In this document: in pieces, positions 1 through 10,351 of the stretch | Layout of the letters: each line of letters opens with the position of its first letter | How positions within the stretch are numbered: the stretch's first letter is position 1 | From: Natronospirales bacterium | GTDB taxonomy: Bacteria > Pseudomonadota > Gammaproteobacteria > Natronospirales > REEB76 | Reading direction: 5' to 3' | DNA length: 41,534 bases | Assembly (NCBI GenBank): GCA_018971605.1 | Contig: JAGXAL010000004.1 | Span: forward strand, 1 to 41,534 | The notes under the pieces: model-generated | The model's database searches: none | The model's input: the letters and a program-made list of their open reading frames with translations, nothing else | Told to the model about the DNA's origin: nothing | Position numbers and translations under genes: made by a program

Positions 1-7
1 AGAAATG

Positions 8-30
8 AAAAGCCGGCGTAATGCCGGCTT
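8..30 (-). terminator. Rho-independent terminator of ftsH
   Basis: An 8-bp perfect stem (AAGCCGGC / GCCGGCTT) encloses a 5-nt loop. Read on the minus strand it is followed by TTTTC. It lies just past the ftsH stop codon, so it probably ends the long minus-strand cluster. Confidence 0.8.
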
Positions 31-54
31 CTCGAAACCACCGAAACTTCAGCC

Positions 55-2010
55 TCAGTGCTGTTCCGCGTGGCTGCTGCTCTTGGCTGCGGCCGTCGCA
101 GGCGTGGCTACGGGCGGTACAACCGGTGCAGTGGCACCCGATGGCTGCGTCTTGCCGCCGCGATCGCCGTCGTCCCAGCCATCCGGTGGGCGCGGCTGCT
201 TGCCAGCCATGATGTCGTCAATCTGTTCCGAGTCGATGGTCTCGTACTTCATGAGCGCCTCGGCCATGACGTGCAACTTCGACAGATTATCCTGCAAGAG
301 TTGCTTGCTGCGCTGATAGTTGTGGTCAATCAGACTGCGCACTTCCAGGTCAATCACGCGCTGGGTGTCGCCGGAAATCTGCTTATGGCGGGTAACCGAG
401 TGGCCCAGGAATACCTCGCCCTCTTCTTCTTCATAGGACAACGGCCCGAGTTTTTCCGACAGACCCCACTTGGCGACCATGTTGCGCGCGATCTGAGTGG
501 CGCGCTCGATGTCGTTGGCGGCACCGGTGGTCACACACTCCGCGCCGAAAATAATCTCCTCGGCTACGCGTCCGCCGAACAAACTGGACAACTGGCTTTC
601 TAGGCGTCGTTTGCTGTAGCTGTAGCGGTCATCCTCAGGCAGGAACATGGTGATGCCGAGCGCGCGACCGCGCGGGATGATACTCACCTTGTAAACCGGA
701 TCATGATCCGGCACCAGCCGGCCGACGATGGCGTGACCGGATTCGTGGAACGCGGTGAGTTTCTTTTCGTCTTCGCTCATGACCATGGAGCGGCGCTCGG
801 CGCCCATCATGATCTTGTCCTTGGCCTTCTCGAATTCATCCATGCTGACGCTGCGCTTGTTGCTGCGCGCCGCGAACAGCGCGGCTTCGTTCACCAGATT
901 GGCAAGGTCGGCACCGGAAAATCCCGGCGTGCCGCGCGCGATGATCGAGGGCTTCACATCGTCGGCGATCGGCACCTTGCGCATGTGCACCTTCAGAATC
1001 TGTTCGCGGCCGCGCACGTCCGGCAGCGGCACCACCACTTGCCGGTCAAAACGGCCCGGACGCAGCAGCGCCGGATCCAAAACGTCGGGACGGTTGGTGG
1101 CGGCAATTACGATCACGCCCTCGCTGCCTTCGAAGCCGTCCATTTCTACCAGCAACTGGTTCAACGTCTGTTCGCGCTCGTCGTGGCCGCCGCCCAAACC
1201 GGCACCGCGGTGCCGGCCAACAGCGTCAATTTCGTCAATAAAGATGATGCAGGGCGCATGCTTCTTGGCCTGTTCAAACATGTCGCGCACACGTGAAGCG
1301 CCCACGCCCACGAACATTTCGACAAAGTCGGAACCGGAAATCGAGAAGAACGGTACCTTGGCTTCACCGGCAATGGCTTTCGCTAACAAGGTTTTGCCGG
1401 TGCCGGGCGAGCCCACCATGAGCACGCCGCGCGGAATGCGTCCGCCCAATTTCTGGAACTTGCCGGGGTCGCGAAGGAATTCCACCAGCTCCGCGACTTC
1501 TTCCTTGGCTTCCTCGACGCCGGCCACGTCACTGAATGTGACCTTGACCTGATCCTCGCCCAGCATGCGTGCGCGGCTCTTGCCGAAAGCCATGGCGCCA
1601 CGCCCGCCGGCACCGCCGGACATCTGGCGCATGAAATACACCCACACGACCACCAACAGGATGATCGGGCCGAAGGAAAACAGCAGTTGCAACAACCACG
1701 AAGTCTGTTCGGGCGGCTTGGCCTCGATCTTGACGTTGGCGTTGTTCTTGCGCAGCTGGTCCACCAGCGGCGTGAAATCCGTGGTCAGCGGACTGTAGGT
1801 GCTGAATTTCTCGCCGGAGGACAGGGTACCGTTGATGTTTCGGCCGTCAAAGGTGACGCTGCCGACGTTGCCCTGCTGCACATCGGAGAGGAACGCCGAA
1901 TAGGCAATCGCCTGGGGCTTGCTGCTGCTGGAGGTGAAGCTGTTGAACACAGCGATCACCACCACTCCTATCAGCACCCAGATCAGCAGGGTTTTCAGAA
2001 AATCGTTCAA
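55..2010 (-). CDS. ftsH: ATP-dependent zinc metalloprotease FtsH
   Basis: FtsH is the inner-membrane AAA+ protease that degrades misfolded membrane proteins and short-lived regulators. The 651 residues show an N-terminal membrane helix (about 5-23), a periplasmic segment, a second helix (about 104-126), Walker A GSPGTGKT (200-207), Walker B IIFIDE (255-260), an arginine-finger region LRPGRFDR and the zinc site HESGH (422-426). The tail is rich in Pro, Ala and Thr, as is common and variable in the family. The start is TTG at 2010, preceded by GAGGA at about 7 nt, and it reproduces the usual MND start of FtsH. The gene follows rlmE by 50 nt in the common greA-rlmE-ftsH order and ends before a clear terminator. 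Identity is seen directly in the motifs; the start codon is inferred. Confidence 0.97.
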   Translation of the reverse strand: MNDFLKTLLIWVLIGVVVIAVFNSFTSSSSKPQAIAYSAFLSDVQQGNVGSVTFDGRNINGTLSSGEKFSTYSPLTTDFTPLVDQLRKNNANVKIEAKPPEQTSWLLQLLFSFGPIILLVVVWVYFMRQMSGGAGGRGAMAFGKSRARMLGEDQVKVTFSDVAGVEEAKEEVAELVEFLRDPGKFQKLGGRIPRGVLMVGSPGTGKTLLAKAIAGEAKVPFFSISGSDFVEMFVGVGASRVRDMFEQAKKHAPCIIFIDEIDAVGRHRGAGLGGGHDEREQTLNQLLVEMDGFEGSEGVIVIAATNRPDVLDPALLRPGRFDRQVVVPLPDVRGREQILKVHMRKVPIADDVKPSIIARGTPGFSGADLANLVNEAALFAARSNKRSVSMDEFEKAKDKIMMGAERRSMVMSEDEKKLTAFHESGHAIVGRLVPDHDPVYKVSIIPRGRALGITMFLPEDDRYSYSKRRLESQLSSLFGGRVAEEIIFGAECVTTGAANDIERATQIARNMVAKWGLSEKLGPLSYEEEEGEVFLGHSVTRHKQISGDTQRVIDLEVRSLIDHNYQRSKQLLQDNLSKLHVMAEALMKYETIDSEQIDDIMAGKQPRPPDGWDDGDRGGKTQPSGATAPVVPPVATPATAAAKSSSHAEQH

Positions 2011-2060
2011 ACTCCGTTCCTCGCACGCGCCGCGTCCGGCGCTCAGTTCAATTCTAGCAT

Positions 2061-2693
2061 TTAGACCGCGGCACGCCGCGGACGTTGCGCCAGCAGGTAG
2101 AGCTCGCGGCTGCGGGCCCGGGAGGCCCCCGGTTTGCGCGTTGCCACGTTTTCAAAATGCCCGCGCAACTCCTTCAAAAAAGCCGCAAATCCGGCACCCT
2201 GAAAGGCCTTGACCAGCAGCGTGCCCCGCGCCGCCAGCAGCGGACGGGCGAAGTCCAGCGCCTGCTCGGCGAGCAGCATGGCCCGTGACGAATCCACGTC
2301 CGCCTGACCGCTGATATTGGGGGCCATGTCCGACAAAACAAGATCTGCCGGACGCTCGGCCAGCCGTTCGCGCAGCTTGGCCTGCACCGCCTCCTCGGTG
2401 AAATCCCCCTGGATAAACTCCACGCCCGGCAGCGGCGCCATCGGCAGGAGATCCAGGGCAATGAGCGTGCCCCGGCCGGACAGCACACCCGCGGCGTACT
2501 GGCTCCAGCCGCCGGGCGCGGCGCCCAGGTCCACGATGGTCATGCCGGGTTTAATCAGGTGATCTCGGCGCTGGATTTCCTCCAGCTTGAAGGCGGCGCG
2601 CGAACGCCAGCCCTGCGCCTGGGCGCGCTTCACGTAGGGATCGGAAAAATGCTCGGCCAGCCACCGGGAACTGCTGGGCGTACGCTTACTCGT
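2061..2693 (-). CDS. rlmE: 23S rRNA (uridine(2552)-2'-O)-methyltransferase RlmE (FtsJ/RrmJ), probable ACG start
   Basis: RlmE methylates the 2'-O of U2552 in the 23S rRNA A-loop late in large-subunit assembly. The protein carries the SAM motif [11 protein letters not shown], the catalytic-region motif [10 protein letters not shown] and LLVKAFQG. The first ordinary start in this frame is GTG at 2633, but conserved family sequence ([19 protein letters not shown]) continues upstream of it in frame. No ATG, GTG or TTG lies in that extension. ACG at 2693 is preceded by GAGG at 6-nt spacing and would give [11 protein letters not shown] and 210 residues, matching the family length of about 209. The gene would then overlap the greA stop by 8 nt. 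Function is near certain; the ACG start is an inference, and a base error replacing ATG is the alternative. Confidence 0.9.
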   Translation of the reverse strand, partial: TSKRTPSSSRWLAEHFSDPYVKRAQAQGWRSRAAFKLEEIQRRDHLIKPGMTIVDLGAAPGGWSQYAAGVLSGRGTLIALDLLPMAPLPGVEFIQGDFTEEAVQAKLRERLAERPADLVLSDMAPNISGQADVDSSRAMLLAEQALDFARPLLAARGTLLVKAFQGAGFAAFLKELRGHFENVATRKPGASRARSRELYLLAQRPRRAAV

Positions 2694-3162
2694 AACGCAC
2701 CTCGACGATTTCGAACTGCCGTTCGCCGCCCGGTGTTTTGACGGTCGCGACGTCCCCCAACTGCTTGCCGATGAGCGCCCGCGCGATCGGCGAGTTCACC
2801 GAGATGCGCCCCGCCTTGATGTCGGCCTCGTCCTCGCCCACGATCTGATAAGTGCTCTGCTCGCCGCTGTCCTCGTCCGCGAGCAGCACGGTGGCGCCGA
2901 ATACCACCTTGCCCTTGGCGTGGATTTGGGTGACGTCAATGATTTCCGCATCGCCGAGCTTGGCCTCCAAGTCCTTGATGCGGCCCTCGATGAAACTCTG
3001 CTGCTCACGCGCCGCGTGATATTCGGCGTTTTCGCTCAAGTCGCCATGGGCACGTGCTTCGGCAATCGCCTTGATGATGCGCGGACGGTCCTCGCTCTTC
3101 AGACGCTTGAGTTCCTCGCGCAGCCGTTCGGCACCGCGCACGGTCAGGGGTACTTTGCTCAT
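2686..3162 (-). CDS. greA: Transcription elongation factor GreA
   Basis: GreA rescues backtracked RNA polymerase by stimulating cleavage of the nascent transcript through the secondary channel. The 158 residues match the family length. The N-terminal half is the coiled-coil finger with the acidic tip region ([16 protein letters not shown]). The C-terminal half is the FKBP-like domain with [14 protein letters not shown] and a [15 protein letters not shown] end. The ATG at 3162 overlaps the carB stop in an ATGA junction, so it is probably translationally coupled to carB. Its own stop overlaps the proposed rlmE start. Confidence 0.97.
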   Translation of the reverse strand: MSKVPLTVRGAERLREELKRLKSEDRPRIIKAIAEARAHGDLSENAEYHAAREQQSFIEGRIKDLEAKLGDAEIIDVTQIHAKGKVVFGATVLLADEDSGEQSTYQIVGEDEADIKAGRISVNSPIARALIGKQLGDVATVKTPGGERQFEIVEVRYE

Positions 3163-6100
3163 CCGGCCAGCTCGCGGTGCAGGTCCTGCAATTTGTTGAC
3201 GTCGGCGGAATCAATATAGTCCAGCGCAATTACCGTGGCTTTGGCGGCCGCGATGGTCGTGTAATAGGTTATCTTGTGGGCCACCGCTTCGCGCCGGATC
3301 GAGTAGGACTCGAGGATGGCCTGCTTGCCCTCGGTGGTGTTGACGATCAAGCTGACTTCCTCGTTCTTGATCAAGTCCACCACGTGCGGCCGGCCCTCGC
3401 GCACCTTGTTGATGCGCTCACAGACGACGCCCGCCGACTGCAAGGCCGCCGCGGTGCCGTGCGTGGCCACCAGCTTGAAGCCGCGTTCGGTCAGCGCCTT
3501 GGCCAGACCCACCACCGCCTTCTTGTCGGCGTCGCGCACCGAAAGCAACGCCTTGCCGCCGGTGGGAATGATGGTGCCCGAGGCAAACTGCGCCTTGGCA
3601 TAGGCCTCACCGAAACCGCGGCCGGTGCCCATGACCTCGCCGGTGGATTTCATTTCCGGTCCCAAAATCGGATCCACGCCGCGGAACTTGATGAATGGAA
3701 ATACCGGCTGCTTCACCGAGTAGTATTTCGGCACCGGGATGGTGCGGATGCCTTGCTCGGCAAGACTGCGGCCCGCCATGCAGCGCGCCGCTACTTTGGC
3801 GAGCGGCACGCCCACCGCCTTGGACACGAACGGCACGGTGCGCGACGCCCGCGGGTTGACTTCCAATATATAAAGCTTGCCGTTCTGGATGGCGAGCTGG
3901 GCATTCATCAGCCCCACCACCTTGAGCGCGGTGGCGAGCTTGGTCACAGTCTCGCGAATTTCCGTTTGCATCGCCGCGGACAGCGTGTTGGGCGGCAGCG
4001 AACAACCGGAATCGCCGGAATGGATTCCGGCCTGCTCGACGTGCTCCATGATGCCCGCAACCAACACCTCCTTGCCGTCGGCAAGTGCATCCACGTCCAC
4101 CTCGATGGCGTCCTCCAGGAAACGGTCCATGAGCACCGGCGAATGGTTGGAGACCTTGACCGCGCTGCGGATATAGCCCACCAAATCCTCTTCGCTGAAC
4201 ACTTCCTGCATGGCGCGCCCGCCGAGCACGTAGGATGGACGCACCATCAGCGGATAGCCGACTTCACGTGCCAACTTCACGGCTTCCTGTTCGTTACGCG
4301 CGCTGCGCGCCGGCGGCTGGCGCAAGCCGAGCTTTTCCACCAGCATGGAAAAGCGCTCGCGGTCTTCGGCCAGATCAATCGAATCCGGCGAGGTACCGAT
4401 GATCGGCGCGCCCGCCGCTTCCAGCGCACGCGCCAGTTTTAAGGGCGTCTGCCCGCCAAACTGCACCACCACGCCTTTGGGCTTTTCCAGCTCGATGATT
4501 TCCATCACGTCTTCGTAGGTCAACGGCTCGAAATACAGCCGGTCGGAGGTGTCGTAGTCGGTGGAAACCGTCTCGGGATTGCAGTTGACCATGATGGTCT
4601 CGAAGCCGTCGGCGCGCAGCGCCAGCGCCGCATGCACGCAGCAATAATCGAACTCGATGCCCTGACCGATGCGGTTCGGCCCGCCGCCCAGCACCACGAT
4701 CTTGTCGCGCCCGGAAGGCTGGGCCTCGTCTTCCTCCTCATAAGTGGAATACAGATAAGTGGTGGCCGAAGTAAATTCGGCGGCGCAGGAATCCACGCGC
4801 TTGAACACCGGGCGGATGCCGTGCTGCTGCCGGCGCGCACGAATGTCGCCTTCTTTGGCGCCCACGAGTGCCGCCAGACGGCTGTCGGCGAAACCCTTGC
4901 GCTTGAGCGCACGCAGACGCTGGGCATCGAGCGAACTCAGCCCGGCCTGGCGCAGTCGCAGTTCTTCCTGCACCAGGTTCGCGACTTGCGCCAGGAACCA
5001 AGGATCAATGCGCGACAGACTGTGGATTTCCTCAAGCGCCAGACCCGCGCGGAAGGCGTCGGCCACGTACCACAGGCGCTCCGGTCCGGCGGCACGCAAT
5101 TCGTGACGCAACGCATCCATGACGCCAGGTGCGCTGAATTCCTCGAGTTTTTCATTCAATCCGTCACTGCCGGTTTCCAGGCCACGCAGCGCCTTTTGCA
5201 GCGATTCCTGGAATGTGCGCCCGATGGCCATGACTTCGCCGACCGATTTCATCTGCGTTGTCAAGCGCGGTTCGGCCTGCGGGAACTTTTCGAAGGTGAA
5301 GCGCGGAATCTTGGTCACCACGTAGTCGATCGTCGGTTCGAAGGAAGCCGGCGTGGCGCCGCCGGTGATTTCGTTTTTTAGTTCATCGAGTGTGTAGCCG
5401 ATAGCGAGTTTGGCCGCGACCTTGGCGATGGGGAAACCGGTGGCTTTCGAGGCCAGCGCCGAGGAACGCGACACGCGCGGATTCATTTCGATGACCAGTA
5501 GCCGGCCGTCCTCGGGATTGACCGCGAACTGCACGTTGGAGCCGCCGGTCTCCACTCCGACCTTGCGTAACACCGCGATGGCGGCGTCGCGCATGATCTG
5601 ATATTCCTTGTCGGTGAGCGTTTGCGCCGGCGCCACGGTGATCGAATCGCCGGTATGCACACCCATGGGATCCAGGTTCTCGATGGAACACACGATGATG
5701 CAGTTGTCCTTTTTGTCGCGCACCACCTCCATCTCGAATTCCTTCCAGCCGAGCACCGACTCCTCGATCAGCAGCTCGCTGGTGGGCGACAAGTCCAGGC
5801 CCAGTTCGCAGATTTCCACGAACTCGTCGCGGTTGTAGGCGATGCCGCCGCCGGAGCCGCCGAGCGTGAACGAGGGACGGATCACGGTGGGATAGCCGAT
5901 CTCGGCCTGCACTGCCAACGCTTCTTCTAGATTGTGCGCTAATGCCGCACGCGGCACCGCCAAACCGATGTCCTGCATGGCGCGGCGGAACAGATCACGA
6001 TCCTCGGCCATGTCGATGGCCTCGCGCGAGGCGCCGATCATCTCCACGCCGAACTTTTTCAATATGCCTTCGCGCGCCAGATCCAGCGCGCAGTTGAGTC

Positions 6101-6383
6101 CGGTCTGCCCGCCCATGGTGGGCAGCAGCACATCCGGCCGCTCTTTCTCGATGATGCGCGCCAGCGTGCGCCAGTGGATCGGCTCGATATACACCGCGTC
6201 GGCCATTTCCGGGTCGGTCATGATGGTCGCCGGATTGGAATTCACCAGCACCACGCGGTAGCCCTCCTCGCGCAGCGCCTTGCAGGCCTGGGCGCCGGAA
6301 TAATCGAATTCGCAGGCCTGGCCGATGACGATGGGACCGGCGCCGATGAGCAGGATGCTGTTGATGTCAGTGCGCTTGGGCAT
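3159..6383 (-). CDS. carB: Carbamoyl-phosphate synthase large subunit
   Basis: CarB makes carbamoyl phosphate from bicarbonate, ammonia supplied by CarA, and two ATP, feeding pyrimidine and arginine synthesis. At 1074 residues it is full length (about 1073 in E. coli). It starts [20 protein letters not shown]. Two homologous ATP-grasp halves are visible: the first has [14 protein letters not shown] and the second has [17 protein letters not shown]. An oligomerisation region lies between them, and a C-terminal MGS-like allosteric domain begins near residue 940. It lies 95 nt downstream of carA with no recognisable gene between. The stop overlaps greA by 4 nt. No missing motif or frameshift is seen. 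Confidence 0.98.
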   Translation of the reverse strand: MPKRTDINSILLIGAGPIVIGQACEFDYSGAQACKALREEGYRVVLVNSNPATIMTDPEMADAVYIEPIHWRTLARIIEKERPDVLLPTMGGQTGLNCALDLAREGILKKFGVEMIGASREAIDMAEDRDLFRRAMQDIGLAVPRAALAHNLEEALAVQAEIGYPTVIRPSFTLGGSGGGIAYNRDEFVEICELGLDLSPTSELLIEESVLGWKEFEMEVVRDKKDNCIIVCSIENLDPMGVHTGDSITVAPAQTLTDKEYQIMRDAAIAVLRKVGVETGGSNVQFAVNPEDGRLLVIEMNPRVSRSSALASKATGFPIAKVAAKLAIGYTLDELKNEITGGATPASFEPTIDYVVTKIPRFTFEKFPQAEPRLTTQMKSVGEVMAIGRTFQESLQKALRGLETGSDGLNEKLEEFSAPGVMDALRHELRAAGPERLWYVADAFRAGLALEEIHSLSRIDPWFLAQVANLVQEELRLRQAGLSSLDAQRLRALKRKGFADSRLAALVGAKEGDIRARRQQHGIRPVFKRVDSCAAEFTSATTYLYSTYEEEDEAQPSGRDKIVVLGGGPNRIGQGIEFDYCCVHAALALRADGFETIMVNCNPETVSTDYDTSDRLYFEPLTYEDVMEIIELEKPKGVVVQFGGQTPLKLARALEAAGAPIIGTSPDSIDLAEDRERFSMLVEKLGLRQPPARSARNEQEAVKLAREVGYPLMVRPSYVLGGRAMQEVFSEEDLVGYIRSAVKVSNHSPVLMDRFLEDAIEVDVDALADGKEVLVAGIMEHVEQAGIHSGDSGCSLPPNTLSAAMQTEIRETVTKLATALKVVGLMNAQLAIQNGKLYILEVNPRASRTVPFVSKAVGVPLAKVAARCMAGRSLAEQGIRTIPVPKYYSVKQPVFPFIKFRGVDPILGPEMKSTGEVMGTGRGFGEAYAKAQFASGTIIPTGGKALLSVRDADKKAVVGLAKALTERGFKLVATHGTAAALQSAGVVCERINKVREGRPHVVDLIKNEEVSLIVNTTEGKQAILESYSIRREAVAHKITYYTTIAAAKATVIALDYIDSADVNKLQDLHRELAG

Positions 6384-6478
6384 GGCTGGGCTTCAACTCA
6401 CGGACACGCGCAAATCCGGCGTGCGCCTGCCAACGCGGCGCGCGCTTCGCGCCACTGGGAATCTGGAGTTGCGCATGC

Positions 6479-7636
6479 TTAGGCCGTCGCCGCGATCTGG
6501 CCGGGAGCGCGGCGCGCCGCCATGGCGCGCACGAAGCGCTCGAACAACGGCCGCACGTCGTGTGGGCCGGGACTGGCCTCGGGATGCCCCTGGAAACTGA
6601 AGGCCTCGCAGTCGGTACGCTCCATGCCCTGCAACGTGCCGTCGAACAGCGAGCGATGCGTGGCACGCAGCGTCGGTGGCAGGGTCTTTTCGTCCACTGC
6701 AAAACCGTGGTTCTGGCTGGAGATCATCACCCGGCCGGTATCCAGGTCCAGCACCGGATGATTGGCGCCGTGGTGGCCAAATTTCATCTTGAGGGTGCGC
6801 GCACCGCTCGCCAGTCCGAGCAACTGGTGACCGAGACAAATGCCGAAGATCGGCACGCCGGATTTGAGGAATTCACGCATCGCGGCAATCGCGTAATCAC
6901 AGGCTTCGGGATCGCCGGGACCGTTGGAAAAAAACAGCCCGTCGGGATTCAGCGCCAGCGCCTCGCGCGCCGTGGTCTGGGCGGGCACTACGGTGACGCG
7001 ACAGCCGTGGTCCACCAGAATGCGCAGGATGTTGCGCTTGATTCCGTAGTCATAAGCCAGCACATGGAACTGGCCGCTCTTGGCAACGGGCGCTGAGTTG
7101 GTTTCCAGCCGCCAGGTACCCTCGTTCCATTCATAGGATTTGTGCGTGCTGACCACTTTGGCCAAGTCCGCGCCCTGCAATCCGGGGAATTCACGCGCCC
7201 GCTGCAGCGCAGTACTTTCCCGGGCCTCTGGGCCCGCCATGATGCAACCATTCTGCGCGCCTTTTGCGCGCAACAGACGTGTGAGCTTACGGGTATCGAT
7301 GTCGGCGATGGCCATGATGTTTTCGCGTTGCAGGTAATCGCCGAGCGTTTCCCGCATGCGCCAGTTGCTGGCGATCAGCGGCAAATCGCGGATGATCAGT
7401 CCTGCTGCCATGACGCGCGCCGACTCGCCGTCGCCCGGATTGGCACCGGTGTTGCCGATATGCGGATAAGTGAGGGTAACGAGCTGCTGATAATAAGACG
7501 GGTCGGTGAGAATCTCCTGATAACCCGTCATAGCGGTGTTGAACACCACCTCGCCGCTGCTTGCGCCGGAAACACCAATGGAAACACCGCGGAAAATGCT
7601 ACCGTCCTCGAGAGCCAGGATGGCCGGCTGTTCCAA
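6479..7636 (-). CDS. carA: Carbamoyl-phosphate synthase small subunit (glutaminase)
   Basis: CarA hydrolyses glutamine and channels ammonia to CarB. The class I glutamine amidotransferase domain shows the nucleophile motif [13 protein letters not shown] and the downstream [13 protein letters not shown] with the catalytic His and Glu. The N-terminal domain begins [17 protein letters not shown] chose TTG at 7636 because AGGAGG sits five bases upstream, giving 385 residues (about 382 in E. coli, whose carA also uses a UUG start). An in-frame GTG at 7669 would add eleven unconserved residues and has no comparable ribosome site. carA lies 92 nt after dapB, in the dapB-carA-carB order of pseudomonads. 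Confidence 0.96.
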   Translation of the reverse strand: MEQPAILALEDGSIFRGVSIGVSGASSGEVVFNTAMTGYQEILTDPSYYQQLVTLTYPHIGNTGANPGDGESARVMAAGLIIRDLPLIASNWRMRETLGDYLQRENIMAIADIDTRKLTRLLRAKGAQNGCIMAGPEARESTALQRAREFPGLQGADLAKVVSTHKSYEWNEGTWRLETNSAPVAKSGQFHVLAYDYGIKRNILRILVDHGCRVTVVPAQTTAREALALNPDGLFFSNGPGDPEACDYAIAAMREFLKSGVPIFGICLGHQLLGLASGARTLKMKFGHHGANHPVLDLDTGRVMISSQNHGFAVDEKTLPPTLRATHRSLFDGTLQGMERTDCEAFSFQGHPEASPGPHDVRPLFERFVRAMAARRAPGQIAATA

Positions 7637-7641
7637 AGGCA

Positions 7642-7647
7642 CCTCCT
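7642..7647 (-). promoter_or_regulatory. Shine-Dalgarno that decides the carA start
   Basis: AGGAGG on the minus strand lies five bases before TTG at 7636. It is a perfect anti-16S match and is the reason for choosing TTG over the upstream GTG at 7669. Confidence 0.75.
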
Positions 7648-7690
7648 CATTTGCCGCCGCGGGCGCCACGCGTGCCGCAGTCGCGGGCGA

Positions 7691-7720
7691 ATTCTAGCGG
7701 AACCACGGCGCATCCGTCCA
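7691..7720 (-). promoter_or_regulatory. Possible sigma-70 promoter upstream of carA
   Basis: On the minus strand TAGAAT (7691-7696, five of six matches to the -10 consensus) is preceded at 18 nt by TGGACG (7715-7720, four of six matches to the -35 consensus). It lies in the 92-nt dapB-carA gap and would give carAB expression independent of the chaperone genes. No pyrimidine or arginine operator was recognised. Confidence 0.35.
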
Positions 7721-7728
7721 CGCCCAGT

Positions 7729-8535
7729 TCAGGCACGCGGCAAATTCAGCACCTCGGCCATGTTGTAAAGACCCGGCGGTTGGCGCGCGATCCAGCGCGC
7801 CGCCGCCAGCGCCCCGCGCGCAAAGGCCGCACGGCTGGCCGCGTGATGTGCCAGTTCCAGAGTTTCGGCGGGACCGCCGAAAAGTACGCGGTGCTCGCCG
7901 GCCGCATCGCCTGCCCGCAGTGAGGCGAAGCCGATGCTTCCCTCACGGCGCGGCTGGCTCTTGGCGTGGCGCGTAAATACGGCTTGATCTTCAAGATGCT
8001 GATGGCGTGCGGATGCCGCAGCCTCGCCCAAAGCCAGCGCCGTTCCCGAAGGCGCATCGCGCTTGCTGCGATGGTGAATATCGGTGATCTCGAGGTCGTA
8101 TTCCGGGCCGAGCGCCGCCGCCGCCGTGCGCGTCAAGGCCAGCAACAAATTGGCGCCCAGACTCATGTTGGGCGCGACCAGCAGTGCGATGCGTCCACTG
8201 GCGACCAAGAGTCGGGCGCGCAGCTCGTCATCCATGCCGGTCACGCCGGTCACTAATGGTTTGCCCACAGCCAGGCACGCATCCAAGGCCACTGCAGTGG
8301 AGGCCGGAGTGGAAAAATCCAGCAGCACATCGCTCGCGGCAAGCGCTGCCCGCAAATCCGTGCTGAACTTGATGCCGTGCAATGCGGAGGGCGCCGCGTA
8401 GCCGGCCCGCACCAGCGCGGCGCTGATCTGCACACCGGGGTAGTCCTGGGCCAGTTCCAATACCGCGCGGCCCATGCGGCCGGCGGCGCCGAGCAAGGCG
8501 ATGCGTACTATTGTCTCGGTTGCAACATTGTTCAT
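7729..8535 (-). CDS. dapB: 4-hydroxy-tetrahydrodipicolinate reductase
   Basis: DapB reduces hydroxy-tetrahydrodipicolinate with NAD(P)H in the diaminopimelate/lysine pathway. The 268 residues contain the nucleotide-binding motif [12 protein letters not shown] near the N-terminus, the central GVTGMDDEL region, and the family signature [18 protein letters not shown] with the catalytic His and Lys. The length is typical. The ATG at 8535 overlaps the dnaJ stop (ATGA), so dapB is probably translated by coupling to dnaJ, as in other dnaJ-dapB operons. Confidence 0.97.
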   Translation of the reverse strand: MNNVATETIVRIALLGAAGRMGRAVLELAQDYPGVQISAALVRAGYAAPSALHGIKFSTDLRAALAASDVLLDFSTPASTAVALDACLAVGKPLVTGVTGMDDELRARLLVASGRIALLVAPNMSLGANLLLALTRTAAAALGPEYDLEITDIHHRSKRDAPSGTALALGEAAASARHQHLEDQAVFTRHAKSQPRREGSIGFASLRAGDAAGEHRVLFGGPAETLELAHHAASRAAFARGALAAARWIARQPPGLYNMAEVLNLPRA

Positions 8536-9677
8536 GTGCGCGCGTGCGAAAAGAAACGCTTCACGCCCTCAAGCCAGGAAAGATGCCGTGGTGAATGCTG
8601 CGCGCCGCCGCTGCGCAGCGAGACATCGAGCTGCCGCAGCAAGTCTTTCTGTTCACGGTTCAGGTTCACGGGCGTCTCCACCTCGATGCGGCACAGGAGA
8701 TCGCCGGTGCCGCCGCCGCGCACCGGCTTCACGCCCTTGCCGCGCAAGCGCAATATGCGTCCGCTCTGGGTTTCGGAAGGAATCTTAAGCACCACCTTGC
8801 CACCCAGCGTCGGCACCTCGACCTCGCCGCCCAGTGCCGCGGTCATAAGTGACACCGGCACGGCACACAACAGATCCGCGCCGTCGCGCGTGAAAATGGC
8901 ATGCGCACGTACGTGGATTTCCACATACAGATCGCCGGCTGGGCCGGCCTGCGGCCCGGCTTCGCCCTCGCCCGCGAGGCGGATGCGGTCTCCGCTGTCC
9001 ACGCCCGGCGGGATTTTCACCGATAGTTTACGGCTTTCTTCGACCCGGCCTTCGCCGTGGCAGCGCGAGCAGGGTTCGCTGATGACCGTGCCGCTGCCGT
9101 GGCAGCGCGGGCAGGTTTGCTGCAAGGAAAAGAATCCCTGCTGCATGCGCACCTGGCCCTGACCCGCGCAGGTCGGGCAGGTTTGGGGCTGACTGCCCTT
9201 GCGGGCGCCGCTGCCGTTGCAGGCCTCGCAGCGCACCAGGGTCGGCACGCGCAGGGTAACGCTGTCGCCGAAGACCGCCTGCTCGAGATCCAGTTCCAAC
9301 GGGTAGCGCAAGTCGGCACCGCGGTACACGCGCTGACCGCGGCTTCCGCGCCGGCCGCCGCCGAAGATATCGCCGAACATGTCGCCGAAAATATCGCCGA
9401 AAGCGTCGGCGGGGTTGAAGCCGCCGCCACGCGCGCCGGCGGCCGCGCTGGCATCCACGCCGGCGTGGCCGAACTGATCGTAGGCCGCACGCTTGTGCGC
9501 GTCGGTCAACACCTCGTAAGCTTCCTTGGCTTCCTTGAATTTGTTTTCCGCCGACTTGTCACCGGGGTTGCGGTCCGGGTGAAACTTCATCGCCAGCCGC
9601 CGGTAGGCCTTCTTGATCTCGGCCTCCGGCGCGCCGCGCGTCACGCCCAGCACTTCGTAGTAATCACGTTTACTCAT
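8532..9677 (-). CDS. dnaJ: Chaperone protein DnaJ
   Basis: DnaJ is the Hsp40 co-chaperone that delivers substrates to DnaK and stimulates its ATPase. The 381 residues start [11 protein letters not shown] and show, in order, the J domain with the HPD motif (FHPDRNPG), a Gly/Phe-rich linker with [16 protein letters not shown], four zinc-finger CxxCxGxG repeats ([32 protein letters not shown]) and two C-terminal beta domains. I set the start at ATG 9677. An in-frame extension further upstream overlaps the neighbouring gene and is not conserved. The start overlaps the stop of the TMEM175-like gene (ATGA) and has only a weak ribosome site of its own, so DnaJ output may depend on translation of that gene. 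Confidence 0.97.
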   Translation of the reverse strand: MSKRDYYEVLGVTRGAPEAEIKKAYRRLAMKFHPDRNPGDKSAENKFKEAKEAYEVLTDAHKRAAYDQFGHAGVDASAAAGARGGGFNPADAFGDIFGDMFGDIFGGGRRGSRGQRVYRGADLRYPLELDLEQAVFGDSVTLRVPTLVRCEACNGSGARKGSQPQTCPTCAGQGQVRMQQGFFSLQQTCPRCHGSGTVISEPCSRCHGEGRVEESRKLSVKIPPGVDSGDRIRLAGEGEAGPQAGPAGDLYVEIHVRAHAIFTRDGADLLCAVPVSLMTAALGGEVEVPTLGGKVVLKIPSETQSGRILRLRGKGVKPVRGGGTGDLLCRIEVETPVNLNREQKDLLRQLDVSLRSGGAQHSPRHLSWLEGVKRFFSHART

Positions 9678-10252
9678 TCGGACAACGCTCGTTCGATGCG
9701 CCGGTCGGGCACCAGCCACAGGAGCGCCACCAGTACGTAGAGTGCGTCGGACGCCCATTGATTGACGAAGGCCAAGCCGATGCCCAGCACATACAACACG
9801 ATTGACAGCTTGCCCTTGATATCGCCGCTCACGGCCTTGGCCAGGCGCGAATCGCGGCCGCCGTTGGCGGCGATCAGGCTGCGCTGCAACGGCTGCCAGG
9901 CCACAGCCGCCAGCAACAACACGACTCCGTAAACCGCGGTGGGTACGGCGGCATAGTGGTTTTCACCCATCCAGCCGGTGACAAACGGAATCAGCGACAG
10001 CCAGAACAGCAAATGCAGGTTGGCCCACATGGCGGGCCCGCTGATGTGCTCCACGGAGTGCAGCAGGTGGTGATGATTGTTCCAGTAAATGGCGAGGTAG
10101 ATGAAGCTCAACACGTACACCAGAAATACCGGTAACACCGGCGCCAGCGCCGCAAGATTGGCACCGCTCGGCACCTTCATCTCCAGCACCATGATGGTGA
10201 TGATGACCGCAAGCACGCCGTCGCTGAAAGCCTCCATCCGTCCTTTGCCCAT
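9674..10252 (-). CDS. TMEM175 / DUF1211 family integral membrane protein (putative K+ channel)
   Basis: The protein has 192 residues and several hydrophobic helices. It opens with the family hallmark [20 protein letters not shown], the first pore helix with the FSD motif of bacterial TMEM175 (potassium-selective) proteins. Later segments include [15 protein letters not shown] and a WLSLIPF helix. The start is ATG at 10252, behind GGGAG at 5-nt spacing. An in-frame upstream start at 10336 would read through the dnaK terminator and is rejected. The gene lies between the dnaK terminator and dnaJ, 26 nt (8 codons) after the hairpin with no room for a full promoter, and its stop overlaps the dnaJ start. 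The family assignment is firm from the motif. Channel activity is known only for relatives. Confidence 0.88.
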   Translation of the reverse strand: MGKGRMEAFSDGVLAVIITIMVLEMKVPSGANLAALAPVLPVFLVYVLSFIYLAIYWNNHHHLLHSVEHISGPAMWANLHLLFWLSLIPFVTGWMGENHYAAVPTAVYGVVLLLAAVAWQPLQRSLIAANGGRDSRLAKAVSGDIKGKLSIVLYVLGIGLAFVNQWASDALYVLVALLWLVPDRRIERALSE

Positions 10253-10285
10253 GCCCGCTCCCGTCCGCCCCGAACCCACGGAAAA

Positions 10286-10325
10286 GCCCGCAGCGGAGTT
10301 TGTCTCGGCAAACTCCGCTGCGGGC
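10286..10325 (-). terminator. Strong Rho-independent terminator after dnaK
   Basis: A 17-bp uninterrupted stem (arms 10286-10302 and 10309-10325, core CGCAGCGGAGTTTG) with a 6-nt loop is followed on the minus strand by CTTTTCC. It lies 26 nt past the dnaK stop and before the TMEM175-like gene. It should cut most dnaK transcripts and leave low read-through into TMEM175-like-dnaJ-dapB. Confidence 0.88.
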
Positions 10326-10351
10326 CCTGAGTGCATCAGTTTATCCCAAGC

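Noticed and set aside
3177-4442. A 421-codon open frame opposite carB, with similar ones opposite dnaK and other genes
   Set aside because: These are shadow frames over certain genes; they have no start site or domain of their own.
9678-9758. Upstream start (9758) for dnaJ
   Set aside because: The added residues overlap the TMEM175-like gene and precede the universal [10 protein letters not shown] start of DnaJ.
10253-10336. Upstream start (10336) for the TMEM175-like gene
   Set aside because: The extra codons are formed by the dnaK terminator hairpin and are not conserved. ATG 10252 has a ribosome site.
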